Shown here: piece by piece, positions 7,166 to 18,709 of the stretch
Position numbering within the stretch: position 1 is the stretch's first letter
Layout: each line of letters opens with the position of its first letter
Assembly: GCF_040676675.1 (NCBI RefSeq)
Contig: NZ_JBFAPK010000020.1
Location: 62,001 to 126,000 of the forward strand
Source of the DNA: JBFAPK01 sp040676675
GTDB taxonomy: Bacteria > Actinomycetota > Actinomycetes > Mycobacteriales > Micromonosporaceae
DNA: 64,000 nt
Reading direction: 5' to 3'
Notes under the pieces: generated by a model
Seen by the model: the letters and a program-made list of their open reading frames with translations, nothing else
Told to the model about the DNA's origin: nothing
The model's database searches: none
Position numbers and translations under genes: made by a program

Positions 7166-9111
7166 TACTTGCTCGCCTCCTCAGCGAGAGCGTCCTGCGC
7201 GAGCGCGTCGAAGTCGGCGAGTTCCTCGTCGGTCAGGTACTTCGCCAGCTCGGTACGGTCGAAGAGCTTGATCAGTTCGGGGCGCATCTTCGGCAGCGGC
7301 TTGTGCTCCAGCCGCACCTTCTCCCCGTCGAGCGAGCAGATCAGGTTCACCTGACGCCACGTCGGCTGCATGGTCGGGAAGTCCTCGCGGGTGTGGCCAC
7401 CCCGGGACTCCTCCCGCTCCAGCGCGGCCTTGGCGGTGCACTCCGAGACCACCAGCATGTTGCGCAGGTCCAGGGCGAGGTGCCAGCCCGGGTTGTAGCG
7501 GCGCCCGCCGGCCACGGCGACCTTGGCCACCCGCTCCCGCAGCTGGGCGAGGCGGACCAGCGCGTCCTCCAGCTCGCCGCGGCGCCGGATGATGCCGACC
7601 AGGTCGCCCATGACCGCCTGGAGGTCCTGCTGCAACCGGTACGGGCTCTCGCCCTCGGTACGCGCCAGCGGGGCCAGCGCCCGCTCCACGGCCTGCTTGA
7701 CGTCGGCGGTACGGACCTGCGGCCGGTGCGCCACCTCGTCGACGTACGCGGCCGCGTACTGTCCCGACCGCTTGCCGAAGACCAGCAGGTCGCTCAGGGA
7801 GTTGCCGCCGAGCCGGTTCGAACCGTGCATGCCGCCGGAGACCTCGCCGGCGGCGAAGAGCCCCTGCACGTGCCCGGCCGCCGCGCCGGTGTCCGGGTCG
7901 ACCTCGACGCCGCCCATCACGTAGTGGCAGGTCGGCCCGACCTCCATCGGCTCCTTGGTGATGTCGACGTCGGCCAGCTCCTTGAACTGGTGGTACATCG
8001 ACGGCAGGCGCCGCTTGACCTCCTCGGCCGGCAGCCGGCTCGCGATGTCGAGGTAGACGCCGCCGGCGGGCGTACCCCGGCCGGCCTTGACCTCGGCGTT
8101 GATCGCGCGGGCGACCTCGTCGCGGGGGAGCAGCTCCGGCGGGCGCCGGTTGTTGTCCGGGTCGCTGTACCAGCGGTCCGCCTCCTCCTCGGTCTCCGCG
8201 TACTGCTTGCGGAAGACGTCGGGGACGTAGTTGAACATGAACCGCTTGCCCTCGGAGTTCTTCAGCACCCCGCCGTCGCCGCGGACCGACTCGGTGACCA
8301 GGATGCCCTTCACCGACGGCGGCCAGACCATGCCGGTCGGGTGGAACTGGAGGAACTCCATGTTGATCAGGGTCGCGCCGGCGCGCAGCGCGAGCGCGTG
8401 GCCGTCGCCGGTGTACTCCCAGGAGTTCGAGGTCACCTTGTACGAGCGGCCGACCCCGCCGGTCGCGAGCACCACGGCCGGCGCCTCGAAGAGCACGAAC
8501 TCGCCGGACTCGCGGTAGTAGCCGAACGCCCCCGCGACCCGGTGCTCCCCGTCGAGCAGCAGCTCGGTGATGGTGGTCTCGGCGAAGACCTTGATCCGGG
8601 CCTCGTAGTCGCCGTACTCGCGCTTGTCCTCCTGCTGCAACGAGACGATCTTCTGCTGCAGGGTACGGATCAGCTCCAGGCCGGTACGGTCACCGACGTG
8701 CGCCAGCCGCGGGTACTCGTGGCCGCCGAAGTTGCGCTGCGAGATCTTGCCGTCCTTGGTGCGGTCGAAGAGCGCACCGTAGGTCTCCAGCTCCCAGATC
8801 CGCTGCGGCGACTCCTTCGCGTGCAGCTCGGCCATCCGGAAGTTGTTCAGGAACTTGCCGCCGCGCATGGTGTCGCGGAAGTGGACCTGCCAGTTGTCCC
8901 GGCTGTTCACGTTTCCCATCGCCGCCGCGGCGCCGCCCTCGGCCATCACCGTGTGGGCCTTGCCGAAGAGCGACTTCGAGATGATGGCGGTGCGCTTGCC
9001 CGCGAGCCGGGCCTCGATCGCCGCGCGCAGACCCGCCCCGCCGGCCCCGATCACGACCACGTCGTAGTGGTGCCGCTCCACCCGGTTGGGTGTCGATTCT
9101 TGAGTAGACAT
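7165..9111 (-). CDS. sdhA: Succinate dehydrogenase/fumarate reductase flavoprotein subunit
   Basis: Catalytic FAD subunit of complex II, 648 residues. The N-terminal dinucleotide fold GAGGAGLRAAIEA is followed by KAHTVMAEGG, which contains the His expected to bind FAD covalently, then EFLQFHPTG and the substrate-domain motif ESVRGDGG, and GLFAAGEVSGGMHGSNRLGGNSL near the C-terminal third. The ATG at 9111 (MSTQEST) is preferred over an upstream in-frame start at 9159, which would overlap sdhC. Second gene of the sdhC-sdhA-sdhB operon, 10 bp after sdhC and overlapping sdhB by one base. Gene order matches mycobacterial Sdh1 (Rv0249c-Rv0248c-Rv0247c). Confidence 0.96.
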   Translation of the reverse strand: MSTQESTPNRVERHHYDVVVIGAGGAGLRAAIEARLAGKRTAIISKSLFGKAHTVMAEGGAAAAMGNVNSRDNWQVHFRDTMRGGKFLNNFRMAELHAKESPQRIWELETYGALFDRTKDGKISQRNFGGHEYPRLAHVGDRTGLELIRTLQQKIVSLQQEDKREYGDYEARIKVFAETTITELLLDGEHRVAGAFGYYRESGEFVLFEAPAVVLATGGVGRSYKVTSNSWEYTGDGHALALRAGATLINMEFLQFHPTGMVWPPSVKGILVTESVRGDGGVLKNSEGKRFMFNYVPDVFRKQYAETEEEADRWYSDPDNNRRPPELLPRDEVARAINAEVKAGRGTPAGGVYLDIASRLPAEEVKRRLPSMYHQFKELADVDITKEPMEVGPTCHYVMGGVEVDPDTGAAAGHVQGLFAAGEVSGGMHGSNRLGGNSLSDLLVFGKRSGQYAAAYVDEVAHRPQVRTADVKQAVERALAPLARTEGESPYRLQQDLQAVMGDLVGIIRRRGELEDALVRLAQLRERVAKVAVAGGRRYNPGWHLALDLRNMLVVSECTAKAALEREESRGGHTREDFPTMQPTWRQVNLICSLDGEKVRLEHKPLPKMRPELIKLFDRTELAKYLTDEELADFDALAQDALAEEASK

Positions 9112-9121
9112 ATCCAGGCCC

Positions 9122-9943
9122 TTAGTTGATGAACCGCAGGTCGCTGATCCAGTTGGCATCGAGCGCCATGATGTAGAAATCGGTGAAGGCCAGCGTGCCG
9201 AGCGTGATCCAGGCGAGCTGCATGTGCCGGACGTTGAGCTTGGAGACGAAGGTCCAGAAGCGGTAGCGCACCGGGTGCTTGGAGAAGTGCTTCAGCCGGC
9301 CGCCGGCGATGTGCCGGCAGGAGTGGCAGGAGAGCGTGTACGCCCAGAGCATGACCACGTTGCCGACGAGGATCACGTTGCCGAGACCGAAGCCGAACTC
9401 GTCGCCGCTGCGGAAGGCGAGCACGGCGTCCCAGGTGTTGATCACCGAGATGATGGCGGCGGCGTAGAAGGCGTACCGGTGGGCGTTCTGGAAGATCAGC
9501 GGGAAGCGGGTCTCACCCGAGTAGGTCTTGTGCCCGTCCGGGACCGCGCAGGCCGGCGGGGAGAGCCAGAACGCGCGGTAGTACGCCTTGCGGTAGTAGT
9601 AGCAGGTCAACCGGAACAGCAGCAGGAAGGGCAGGGTCAGCGCGGCGTCCGGGATGATCCACCAGCCCGGCAGGATCCGGCCGAAGTGCGCCGCCTCGGG
9701 CACGCACCGCTCCGTGACGCAGGGGGAGTAGAACGGCGTCAGGTAGTGGTGCTCGTCCACCCAGTACCACTTGTGCATGAAGACCCGGACCGTCGCGTAC
9801 GTGACCCACGCACCGAGCCCGACCACCGTGATCAGCGGGGCGAACCACCAACGGTCGGTGCGCAACGTCTTCGCTGCGATCGCGGCGCGTTCCCGCGCGC
9901 CATGCGCCTGTCCGGCCGTTAAGGTGGCCGACCTCGTTGTCAT
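9122..9943 (-). CDS. sdhC: Succinate dehydrogenase membrane anchor, Sdh1-type single subunit with Cys/His cluster
   Basis: 273-residue polytopic membrane anchor, the same length as the mycobacterial Sdh1 anchor Rv0249c. Five or so hydrophobic segments (about residues 33-52, 95-115, 156-176, 186-205, 243-262). Notable residues are Cys75 and Cys80 (SPCVTERC), His86, His155, and the compact Cys206-His207-Cys209-His211 group (LSCHSCRHIAGG) at the end of a helix. Structural work on mycobacterial Sdh1 reported a Rieske-type [2Fe-2S] centre in the membrane anchor; the Cys/His group here is a plausible ligand set by inference. First gene of the operon; ATG at 9943 with GGGAGACG upstream. Confidence 0.9.
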   Translation of the reverse strand: MTTRSATLTAGQAHGARERAAIAAKTLRTDRWWFAPLITVVGLGAWVTYATVRVFMHKWYWVDEHHYLTPFYSPCVTERCVPEAAHFGRILPGWWIIPDAALTLPFLLLFRLTCYYYRKAYYRAFWLSPPACAVPDGHKTYSGETRFPLIFQNAHRYAFYAAAIISVINTWDAVLAFRSGDEFGFGLGNVILVGNVVMLWAYTLSCHSCRHIAGGRLKHFSKHPVRYRFWTFVSKLNVRHMQLAWITLGTLAFTDFYIMALDANWISDLRFIN

Positions 9944-10255
9944 GTTTCACGTCTCCCTGGCGGGGCCCGCGCTTGCTGGCGGGCACGGATGGTTCCGGTA
10001 CGGATGCGCCGGGGCAGGAGTCACCGCAGGCGCGCCACCCTGCGCGTTCCATACCTGCGTCGGACGGCTCCGGCGCAGTTCGGTGCACACGTTACGCCGC
10101 GCCAACCCTCCGACGCGCAAGGGAGTGTCGCGTGTGTCCCTCGGGTTACGAAAGTCCCGACGCTCGATCCGATGCCCGATGTGGAGAACCTCACTCACCT
10201 GCGGACATCGGAAGCGGATCTTTTCCGGGGAGTCCCGCCCGTCGGTGACGGGCCG
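9944..10255. promoter_or_regulatory. 312-bp intergenic region upstream of sdhCAB
   Basis: No credible coding sequence. It must hold the sdhCAB promoter on the minus strand and the end of the upstream minus-strand gene. A short hairpin (GCCCGTC, 3-nt loop, GACGGGC at 10237-10253) lies directly after that gene's stop and may be a weak terminator. No confident -35/-10 pair was assigned. Confidence 0.4.
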
Positions 10256-11371
10256 TCAGAGGTCGGGCGCGCCCAACCGCCGGCCGGCCCCCGCGCACGA
10301 CTGCGGCCCGTGCGGCAGCTGTTCGAGCACCGGGCGCCCCTGACGGTCACGGGGTGCGACGAAGAACGCGGGAGCCCCGCTGCGCACCTGGCGGTCGAGC
10401 GCGTCGGCGTACGCGTCGCGCGCGCCGATCAGCCGGCGCCAGTCGTCCAGCCAGCCGGCCACGCCCCGACCCGCCTCGCCGGGCCGCCCGTTGTCGTCGC
10501 CGTCGCCCGCCACCCGATCCTGCAGCTGCTCGATCTCGGCGAGGAACGGCTGCGTGGCGGCGTTCTCCGCGCGGATGGCCGTCGCCCGCTGCGCCGGACC
10601 GGCGGCGGCGCCGGGCGGGGCCAACCGGTTGAGGCGGCGCTCCAGTTCGAGGCAGGCCAACTGGGTGCGGGAACGCACCTCGCGGCGCTGCTCGGCGGCG
10701 TTCGCCACGTGCCCGAGGGCCACGGCGACCGTACCGATCCCGCCGCAGAAGAGCAGGACCAGGACGGTACCGGCCGCCGCGCCGCCGATCAGCCGGCGGC
10801 GTCGCCGCCGCGCCCCGTCGTCCCGGGCGCCGCCCGAGGGCGGCGTCTCGTCGTCGCCGCCGGAGCCGGCCTCCGGGTCGTCCCCGGTCGAGCCGCTCGA
10901 CCCGGTCGAGTCGGTCGAGCCGCCGGCGGCGGCGGCGAATAGGTCCGAAAAGTCGGAATGCGCGAATCCGGTCGACCCGCTCGATCCTGACCCCGACGCG
11001 CTCGACTCCGCGCCGGAGGTCTCCGACCCGGTTTCCGCGCCGGTCGAGTCGCCCGGACGCGTGCCCGCGTCCGGCAGGTCGAGGAAGCTGAAGTCGCGGA
11101 TGCGGTCGGTACCCGTCGGCAGGCTCACGGTCTCGGCGCCCGGGTCCTCGCGATCGTCCACAGAGGAGCTTCGGTACGTCGTGGAACTGGGCAGACCGGT
11201 CGACGTCTCCGCGCTCGGAAACGCCGCCGACACCTCCGCGTCGGCGGGCGGGGCCGACATCGGCGCCGCCGGGAACGCGGTCGAGAGGTCGAAACCGTTG
11301 TGCTTACGGTCGTCGGGTCCGCCGATGGCGGCGGACCGGTCGTCGCCGGTGGGAGTCGTCGGGTCCGTCAC
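10256..11371 (-). CDS. Single-pass membrane protein with long disordered cytoplasmic region, unknown function
   Basis: 371 residues from a GTG at 11371. Residues about 1-190 are low-complexity (Ser, Gly, Thr, Asp, Pro) and probably disordered; then a basic stop-transfer-like run (ARRRRRR), one membrane helix (LIGGAAAGTVLVLLFCGGIGTVAVALG, about 200-225, written here only to mark its extent in part: LIGGAAAGTVLVLLF), and an extracytoplasmic region of about 145 residues with helical heptad-like sequence (ELERRLNRL, EIEQLQDRV) and few cysteines. Basic residues before the helix suggest an N-inside topology. No family recognised. Codon bias supports a real gene. It lies between sdhC and the TldD/TldE pair without obvious operon linkage. 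Confidence 0.7.
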   Translation of the reverse strand: MTDPTTPTGDDRSAAIGGPDDRKHNGFDLSTAFPAAPMSAPPADAEVSAAFPSAETSTGLPSSTTYRSSSVDDREDPGAETVSLPTGTDRIRDFSFLDLPDAGTRPGDSTGAETGSETSGAESSASGSGSSGSTGFAHSDFSDLFAAAAGGSTDSTGSSGSTGDDPEAGSGGDDETPPSGGARDDGARRRRRRLIGGAAAGTVLVLLFCGGIGTVAVALGHVANAAEQRREVRSRTQLACLELERRLNRLAPPGAAAGPAQRATAIRAENAATQPFLAEIEQLQDRVAGDGDDNGRPGEAGRGVAGWLDDWRRLIGARDAYADALDRQVRSGAPAFFVAPRDRQGRPVLEQLPHGPQSCAGAGRRLGAPDL

Positions 11372-11466
11372 GTCGCACAGTCAAGCATCCCCGCCCCACC
11401 CCGACACCACGCACTGCCGGCGTTCGGCGGGTAGCGGTTGGGGGTGGGGACCCGCAAGCCACGGTT

Positions 11467-11535
11467 GGTGGGGCCCGCCGTGCCCGGCGAAGACATCAAG
11501 CGTGACGGGCTGAGCCGGGTATGGCGGGCCCCACC
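11467..11535. terminator. Long-loop inverted repeat downstream of the TldE-like gene
   Basis: Perfect 13-bp arms (GGTGGGGCCCGCC at 11467-11479, complement at 11523-11535) enclosing 43 nt. It begins 21 bp beyond the stop of the minus-strand tldE-like gene and lies upstream of the next minus-strand gene. Probably a terminator or attenuator; the long loop lowers confidence. Confidence 0.5.
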
Positions 11536-11555
11536 CCCACCGCGACCGGGACGGC

Positions 11556-12941
11556 CTACCCCGACGCGCCGCCCGTGAAGTTCCACGACGCCAGCCGCAG
11601 CGCCGGCGCCGTCCACCACGCGGTGTCCCACCCGTCGGCGTGCATCACCGAGTGCGTGCCGACGCCGAGTACCGCGCCCGGCGCCAGCGCCTTCGGGTAC
11701 GACTGGGTGAAGCGGAAGTTGCGCACCGCCGTGGTGACCTCACCGTCCTCGATCAGCCACACCCCGTTGCGGGTCAGCCCGGTGATCACCAGGCTCTTCG
11801 GGTCGAGCACCCGGGTGTACCAGAGATCGGTGACGAGCAGCCCGCGGCGTACCCGCGCCACCAGCGCGGCGGTGGCCGAGTCCGCCACCGGGCCGGAGAC
11901 CTCCGTGGGGGCGCCGCCGCCGTCCACAGCGGACGGTTCCAGCCGCAGGTTCAGCGCCATCGGCCCCCAGTTGCCCCGCTCGCTGGTCGAGTGCCCGGTC
12001 GACGCGACGCCCGCCTCGGCCGCGGTACGCCGGTCGTGGGCCACGGCGCGGGTGACGCCCCGCTCCACCAGCGCCATCCGGCGCCGCGGCGTGCCCTCGG
12101 CGTCGTACGGCAGCCCCGGGGTGCCCGGCGCGTCGTCGACCAGCGTGATCGCCGGGTCGAACTGCCGCTCGCCGGGCGCGGCGAAGGACTGCCGCTCGTT
12201 GTGGATGCGGCCGTTGAAGCCGTACGCGGAGAGGTTGTGCAGGAGGTCGGCGACCGCGCTGGGCTCCAGCACCACCTCGTACCGGTCCGGTGGCAGTTCG
12301 ACCGGGGCCGCGCCGGCCCGCGCCTTGACGGCCGCCCGGGCGCCGAGCACCGCCCCGTCCAGGTCGGCGAGGCGGGCGGAGGCGAGCCGGGCGACGCCGT
12401 CGACCCCGCCGAACCGGGCGATCCCGTCCAGCGCCGCCTCGGCGACCCGGTCGCCGGCCGACTGACCGGCGGTGTTGGCGAACCCGCCGGAGCGGTAGAG
12501 CGTACGGCAGTAGCCGGCCGTCTCCAGGCCGTTCGCGGCCTCGACGAAGGCGCGTACCCGCTCGGCGCGCTCGTCGGGCGACGCCTGCGCGGTCGCCTCG
12601 TCGCAGTCGCCGGCCCCGGGTGCCGGCGCGGGCGGGGCCAGCCCCGGCCACTTCGGGTCGAGCGGGCCGAGCCGCGCCGCCGCGACCGTACGCTCCACCA
12701 GGTCGCGCAGGCCGTCGTCGCCCGTGAGCGTGGTCGAGGCCGCGGCCGTACGCCCGTCCAGGTGCAGCCGGAGCGCCACGGTCGTGGTCGCCTCGGCGAC
12801 GTTCTGGTGGATGTACGAGTTGGCGAAGCGGGTCAACGCCAACTCCTTGCGTACGGCGTTGACCTCGGCCTCGGCGCTCGGCCCGGCGGCGCGCCGGACC
12901 AGCTCCACGACCCGTCCGGCCAGGTCGAGCTCGCTGCTCAT
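11556..12941 (-). CDS. TldE/PmbA-like protein, partner of TldD
   Basis: 461 residues of the TldD/PmbA (U62) family. Family traits include the N-terminal alpha/beta domain, YEVVLEPSAVADLLHNL, a mid-region FDPAITLVDD, an EGTPRRRMALVERG segment and the C-terminal VITGLTRNGVWLIEDGEV. It lacks the HExxxH zinc motif present in its neighbour, as expected for TldE/PmbA; the heterodimer is a zinc metalloprotease that digests unfolded peptides and processes some RiPP precursors. It is the downstream gene of the pair, 93 bp after tldD on the same strand. Confidence 0.9.
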   Translation of the reverse strand: MSSELDLAGRVVELVRRAAGPSAEAEVNAVRKELALTRFANSYIHQNVAEATTTVALRLHLDGRTAAASTTLTGDDGLRDLVERTVAAARLGPLDPKWPGLAPPAPAPGAGDCDEATAQASPDERAERVRAFVEAANGLETAGYCRTLYRSGGFANTAGQSAGDRVAEAALDGIARFGGVDGVARLASARLADLDGAVLGARAAVKARAGAAPVELPPDRYEVVLEPSAVADLLHNLSAYGFNGRIHNERQSFAAPGERQFDPAITLVDDAPGTPGLPYDAEGTPRRRMALVERGVTRAVAHDRRTAAEAGVASTGHSTSERGNWGPMALNLRLEPSAVDGGGAPTEVSGPVADSATAALVARVRRGLLVTDLWYTRVLDPKSLVITGLTRNGVWLIEDGEVTTAVRNFRFTQSYPKALAPGAVLGVGTHSVMHADGWDTAWWTAPALRLASWNFTGGASG

Positions 12942-13034
12942 CCGTCCCCCGTTTCTCGATCTGGATTGACGCTCACCCGTGCCCGCCTTTCGTTCGCGAC
13001 TGCGGGGCTCGCAAACCCGGCTCGCTCCTCGCGC

Positions 13035-14504
13035 TCACCCTCGTACCCCGACGCGGACGTTGCGGAAGCGGGCCGGCGCGGCCGGGTGTCCGGTGTGGCC
13101 GACCTGGCCGGGCTGGCCCTTGCCGCAGTTCGGGGTGCCCCAGGCGACGGTCTCGGAGGAGAGCATGTCCATCGAGCGCCAGAAGAGCGGGCCGATGCCG
13201 GTGTACGTGGGGTTGCGCAGCATGCGGCCCCGGCGGCCGTTCTTGATCTCCCAGCCGATCTCGCAGCCGAACTGGAAGTTGAGCCGCTTGTCGTCGATCG
13301 ACCAGGAGCGGTTCATGTCCATCAGGACGCCGTCGTCGGTGGCGGCGATCATCTCGTCCAGCGTGTGCGGGCCGGGTTCGAGGCCGACGTTGGTCATCCG
13401 CACCATCGGCAACCGGGCCCAGCCGTCCGACCGTACGCTGCCGGCGTAGTCGAGGCCGGCGGCGGCGGCCGAGTCCCGGCCGGCCAGTACGCCCACCCAG
13501 CGGCCGTTGCGCACCGCGTCCCGCCTGGCGGCCGGCGTCCCCTCGTCGTCGAAGCCGAAGCTGCCGAGCGCGCCGGGGATGGTCGGGTCGATCGTGATGT
13601 TCATCAGCTCGGAGCCGTAGCGGAGGCTGCCGAGCTGGTTCAGGTCGAGCCAGGAGGTGCCGGCGTAGGCGGCCTCCCAGCCGAGGATCCGGTCCAGCTC
13701 GATCGCGTGCCCGACCGACTCGTGGATCTGCAGCGCCATCTGCTCGCCGCCGAGGATCAGCGTGGTCTCGGTCGCGGGGCAGAGCGGGGCGGTGACCAGC
13801 TCGCGTGCCTCCTCGGCGATCCGGGCGGCGTGGGCCGGCAGGTCCAGCGAGTCGACCAGTTCCCAGCCTCGGGTGCCGTACTGCCCCCGGTAGCTCGGGT
13901 AGGAGCGGCGCTGGCTTTCGCCGTCGCCGATGACGGTCGCCGAGATGCCGCCGCCGCACTCCCGGATGTGCTGGTCGACGCGGTGCCCCTCGCTGGAGAC
14001 GAACCACTTGCCGGTGTCCCAGATCTGGTACAGCCCCTCGGCCAGGTCGGCGCCGTGCTCACCCATCGTGCGGGTGGCGTGCACCAGCAGGTCGCCCTTT
14101 GCCGACAGCGCCACCGAGAGCGGGTCGGTCTCGCAGGGCGACGCCCAGGAATCGGTCACCGGGGTCGCGGGCACCAGGTCCCAGCCCGCGCGTTCGGCGG
14201 GGCCGCCCGGTCCGCCGGGTCGGGGCGCGACCAGCGCGCTCGCCGCCGCGATCCGGGCCGCGCGGGTGCCGGCGTCACGGGCCGCGGCGTCGGACAGATC
14301 GGGTACGGCGTAGAAGCCCCAGCCGGAGCCGACCAGCGCCCGTACGCCGATCCCGGCGTCCTCGGACTGGGTCGACGACTCGATCTCGCCGTTGCGGGCG
14401 GACATCGACTCGTACCGGCGGTGCATCACCCGTGCGTCGGCGTAGCGGGCGCCCGCGTCGAGCGCGGCCTGTACCGCGGCCGTGGCGACGTCGAAGTGAG
14501 TCAT
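13035..14504 (-). CDS. tldD: TldD-like zinc metalloprotease
   Basis: 489-residue catalytic subunit of the TldD/TldE protease. The zinc motif HESVGH is visible in QIHESVGHAIELDR, followed by the family segment SFGFDDEGTPA and the Cys-containing FGCEIGWEIKNG, where another zinc ligand is expected. ATG at 14504; a TTG two codons upstream is less likely. Upstream of the TldE-like gene on the same strand. No RiPP precursor or cyclase gene is seen nearby, so general peptide turnover is more likely than a dedicated peptide pathway. Confidence 0.93.
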   Translation of the reverse strand: MTHFDVATAAVQAALDAGARYADARVMHRRYESMSARNGEIESSTQSEDAGIGVRALVGSGWGFYAVPDLSDAAARDAGTRAARIAAASALVAPRPGGPGGPAERAGWDLVPATPVTDSWASPCETDPLSVALSAKGDLLVHATRTMGEHGADLAEGLYQIWDTGKWFVSSEGHRVDQHIRECGGGISATVIGDGESQRRSYPSYRGQYGTRGWELVDSLDLPAHAARIAEEARELVTAPLCPATETTLILGGEQMALQIHESVGHAIELDRILGWEAAYAGTSWLDLNQLGSLRYGSELMNITIDPTIPGALGSFGFDDEGTPAARRDAVRNGRWVGVLAGRDSAAAAGLDYAGSVRSDGWARLPMVRMTNVGLEPGPHTLDEMIAATDDGVLMDMNRSWSIDDKRLNFQFGCEIGWEIKNGRRGRMLRNPTYTGIGPLFWRSMDMLSSETVAWGTPNCGKGQPGQVGHTGHPAAPARFRNVRVGVRG

Positions 14505-14598
14505 GATCAAACCCTATGCGACCGGGGGCGCGCTGTCAGTCCGCGCGCAGACGAGCGCATACGGGCGGGCCGATCGGGCCCCAGGGTGGGCGCGCGGG

Positions 14599-15147
14599 TC
14601 AGGGCAGGAGGGCCTCGGGGCGCAGCGTCGCCTCGACCGGCTCGGTGAGGTGCAGCGTCTCGCCGGGCTTGGCCACCGACTCCTCCGCGTAGTGGCCGTC
14701 GCGCAGCCGGTACAGGTGCAGCGTGCCGGTCTCCTGCTCGACCAGCAGGTACCACGGGATGTGGGCGGTCGCGTAGTAGTGCATCTTGAGCACCTTGTCC
14801 GCCGCCGCGTCGCCCGGCGAGGTGATCTCGCAGACCAGCCGTACCGCGGCGGCGTCGACGACCAGCTCGTCGAGGTCGACCTGGCCGGTGATGACCAGGT
14901 CGGGGATGACGATCCGACCCGGGCGGAGCCGTACGTTGACGGCGGTGAGCACATGCGGGTCCGCGCCGTGGGCCACGGTCGCGAGGATCTCGGAGATTCG
15001 TCCGAGGACGGCCTGGTGACGGAGCGATCCTGCGGCACTCAGGAGAAGGCCGCCATCGAGGAGTTCGACGCGTTCTGGGGTCTCACCGAGCGCGAGGTAT
15101 TCCTCCTCGGTCCACGGCCCACCGTGCCCGAACACCGCCGAGGTCAT
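14599..15147 (-). CDS. Uma2 family (DUF820) PD-(D/E)XK nuclease-fold protein
   Basis: 182 residues, the usual size for Uma2 proteins. The restriction-endonuclease-like core is visible: RIVIPDLVI (PD), then LVCEITSPGDAAADKVLKMHYY, the E-x-x-SP...D...K...Y pattern. The N-terminal GPWTEEEYLAL...RVELLDGGLLLS is the typical family start. The ATG at 15147 is chosen because it opens directly on this; the longer open frame upstream is unlike coding sequence. Biological role of the family in actinomycetes is not established. Divergent from the peptide transporter operon. Confidence 0.88.
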   Translation of the reverse strand: MTSAVFGHGGPWTEEEYLALGETPERVELLDGGLLLSAAGSLRHQAVLGRISEILATVAHGADPHVLTAVNVRLRPGRIVIPDLVITGQVDLDELVVDAAAVRLVCEITSPGDAAADKVLKMHYYATAHIPWYLLVEQETGTLHLYRLRDGHYAEESVAKPGETLHLTEPVEATLRPEALLP

Positions 15148-15449
15148 CGTCACCTCCGACTCGACTCGACGCCGAGTCTCCCATACGGTTCCGGTCGGAC
15201 GGGTGTGCTCGGCGGGTACCGCCGCCGTGTCGCGTACCGCGATCGACGGGCCGGACAGGAGTTCTTGAATGCGGTGATGAGCTGCGAACATGCTTGATAC
15301 GCAGTCGTTACGGCGGCCCCGCTGACAAGCCCGCGTTTGTAGCTTATTTTCAGCCTTCAAACCCTGCTGTAGGTTCTCTTCGGCGTTCGCATCCCGTCGC
15401 AGTCCGTGACCAGCGGGGATTCGCCCACCGGCAGGAAGAGGGAGGCGAC
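15148..15449. promoter_or_regulatory. Divergent region between the Uma2 gene and the peptide transporter operon
   Basis: 302 bp with no credible coding sequence. The part from about 15320 to 15380 is notably AT-richer than its surroundings; TTTTCA and TAGGTT separated by 17 bp lie there on the plus strand as a weak promoter candidate for the transporter operon. GGAGG at 15441-15445 serves the downstream GTG. Confidence 0.35.
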
Positions 15450-17617
<2,168 letters not shown>

Positions 17618-17690
17618 GGGCGGTGCGGGTACGCGTCGCGGGGCGGGACGCGCGGAGCGCGGACGCTGTGGAGATCGAGGAGGTGGCGCG

Positions 17691-18698
17691 ATGAGTCTGT
17701 CACCGGTCGAGGGCGTGGTGCTGGCCGAGACCACGCCGGTCGGCGAGGACCCGACGGGTTCCGACCGCGAGTTCGTCGGCCGCTCGCCGGGCCAGCTCGC
17801 CTGGGCCCGGCTCAAGCGGGACCGGACGGCGATGATCAGTGGTGCGGTACTGGTCTTCCTGATGATCGTCGCGATCGCGGCGCCGCTGATCGCCAGGCTG
17901 TACGGCGTGGGGCCGAACGACCAGTTCCAGGACCGGCTCGACGGCAACAGCATGCCGCTCGGCTATGTCGGCGGGATCACCGGCGACCACTGGTTCGGCC
18001 TGGAGCCGCGGCTGGGCCGGGACATCTTCATCCGCATGGTCTACGGCATGCGCACGTCGCTCTTCATCGCGTTCGCGGCGGCCCTGATCACCTCGGCCAT
18101 CGGCGTCGTGCTCGGCATCCTCGCCGGGTTCCTGGGCGGCGTCGTCGACGCGGTGATCGGCTGGATCACCGACGTCGCGCTCGCGCTGCCGTTCCTCATC
18201 TTCGCGCTGGCGGTCGTACCGACGGTCGCCCTGCGCTTCTACGGCCCGCGCGACGAGGTGCCGGCGGCGTTCCAGGTGGCGGTGCTGATCGGGGTCTTCG
18301 CGGCGTTCGGCTGGACGAGCACCGCCCGGCTGGTACGCGGTCAGGTGATCTCGTTGCGCGAGCGCGAGTTCGTCGAGGCGGCGCGGGCCAGCGGGGCGGG
18401 CCTCGGGCACATGCTCTTCCGGCAGCTGCTGCCGAACATCTGGGCGCCGATCCTGGTCTCGTTCTCGCTGGCCGTGCCGTCGTACGTGACCGGCGAGGCG
18501 GCGCTGTCGTTCCTGGGCATCGGCATCCTCGAACCGACGGCGGACTTCGGTCGGATGATCTTCCAGAGCATCCCGTACCTGCAGACCGATCCGGCGTACG
18601 TCTTCTTCCCGGGCATCACGATCTTCGCCCTCGTGCTCGCCTTCAACCTCTTCGGTGACGCGCTGCGCGACGCGCTCGATCCGAAGTCGTCCCGTTAG
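17691..18698 (+). CDS. dppC: Peptide ABC transporter permease (DppC/OppC)
   Basis: 335-residue inner-membrane permease. One N-terminal helix (about 48-70), a large extracytoplasmic loop (GPNDQFQDRL...GLEPRLGRDIFIRM), then the BPD_transp_1 domain with the cytoplasmic EAA loop EFVEAARASGAGLGHMLFRQ that docks on the ATPases. ATG at 17691 is preceded by GAGGAGGTGGCGCG. 11 bp from dppB. Confidence 0.94.
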   Translation: MSLSPVEGVVLAETTPVGEDPTGSDREFVGRSPGQLAWARLKRDRTAMISGAVLVFLMIVAIAAPLIARLYGVGPNDQFQDRLDGNSMPLGYVGGITGDHWFGLEPRLGRDIFIRMVYGMRTSLFIAFAAALITSAIGVVLGILAGFLGGVVDAVIGWITDVALALPFLIFALAVVPTVALRFYGPRDEVPAAFQVAVLIGVFAAFGWTSTARLVRGQVISLREREFVEAARASGAGLGHMLFRQLLPNIWAPILVSFSLAVPSYVTGEAALSFLGIGILEPTADFGRMIFQSIPYLQTDPAYVFFPGITIFALVLAFNLFGDALRDALDPKSSR

Positions 18699-18709
18699 CA
18701 GGTGTTGAG

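Noticed and set aside
11556..14504. RiPP biosynthesis locus based on the TldD/TldE pair
   Set aside because: No precursor peptide, cyclase or transporter of RiPP type was found around it; the pair is also a housekeeping protease.
14599..15147. Restriction enzyme or transposition-related nuclease
   Set aside because: The PD-(D/E)XK signature is that of the Uma2/DUF820 family, with no methyltransferase, transposase or defence genes adjacent.
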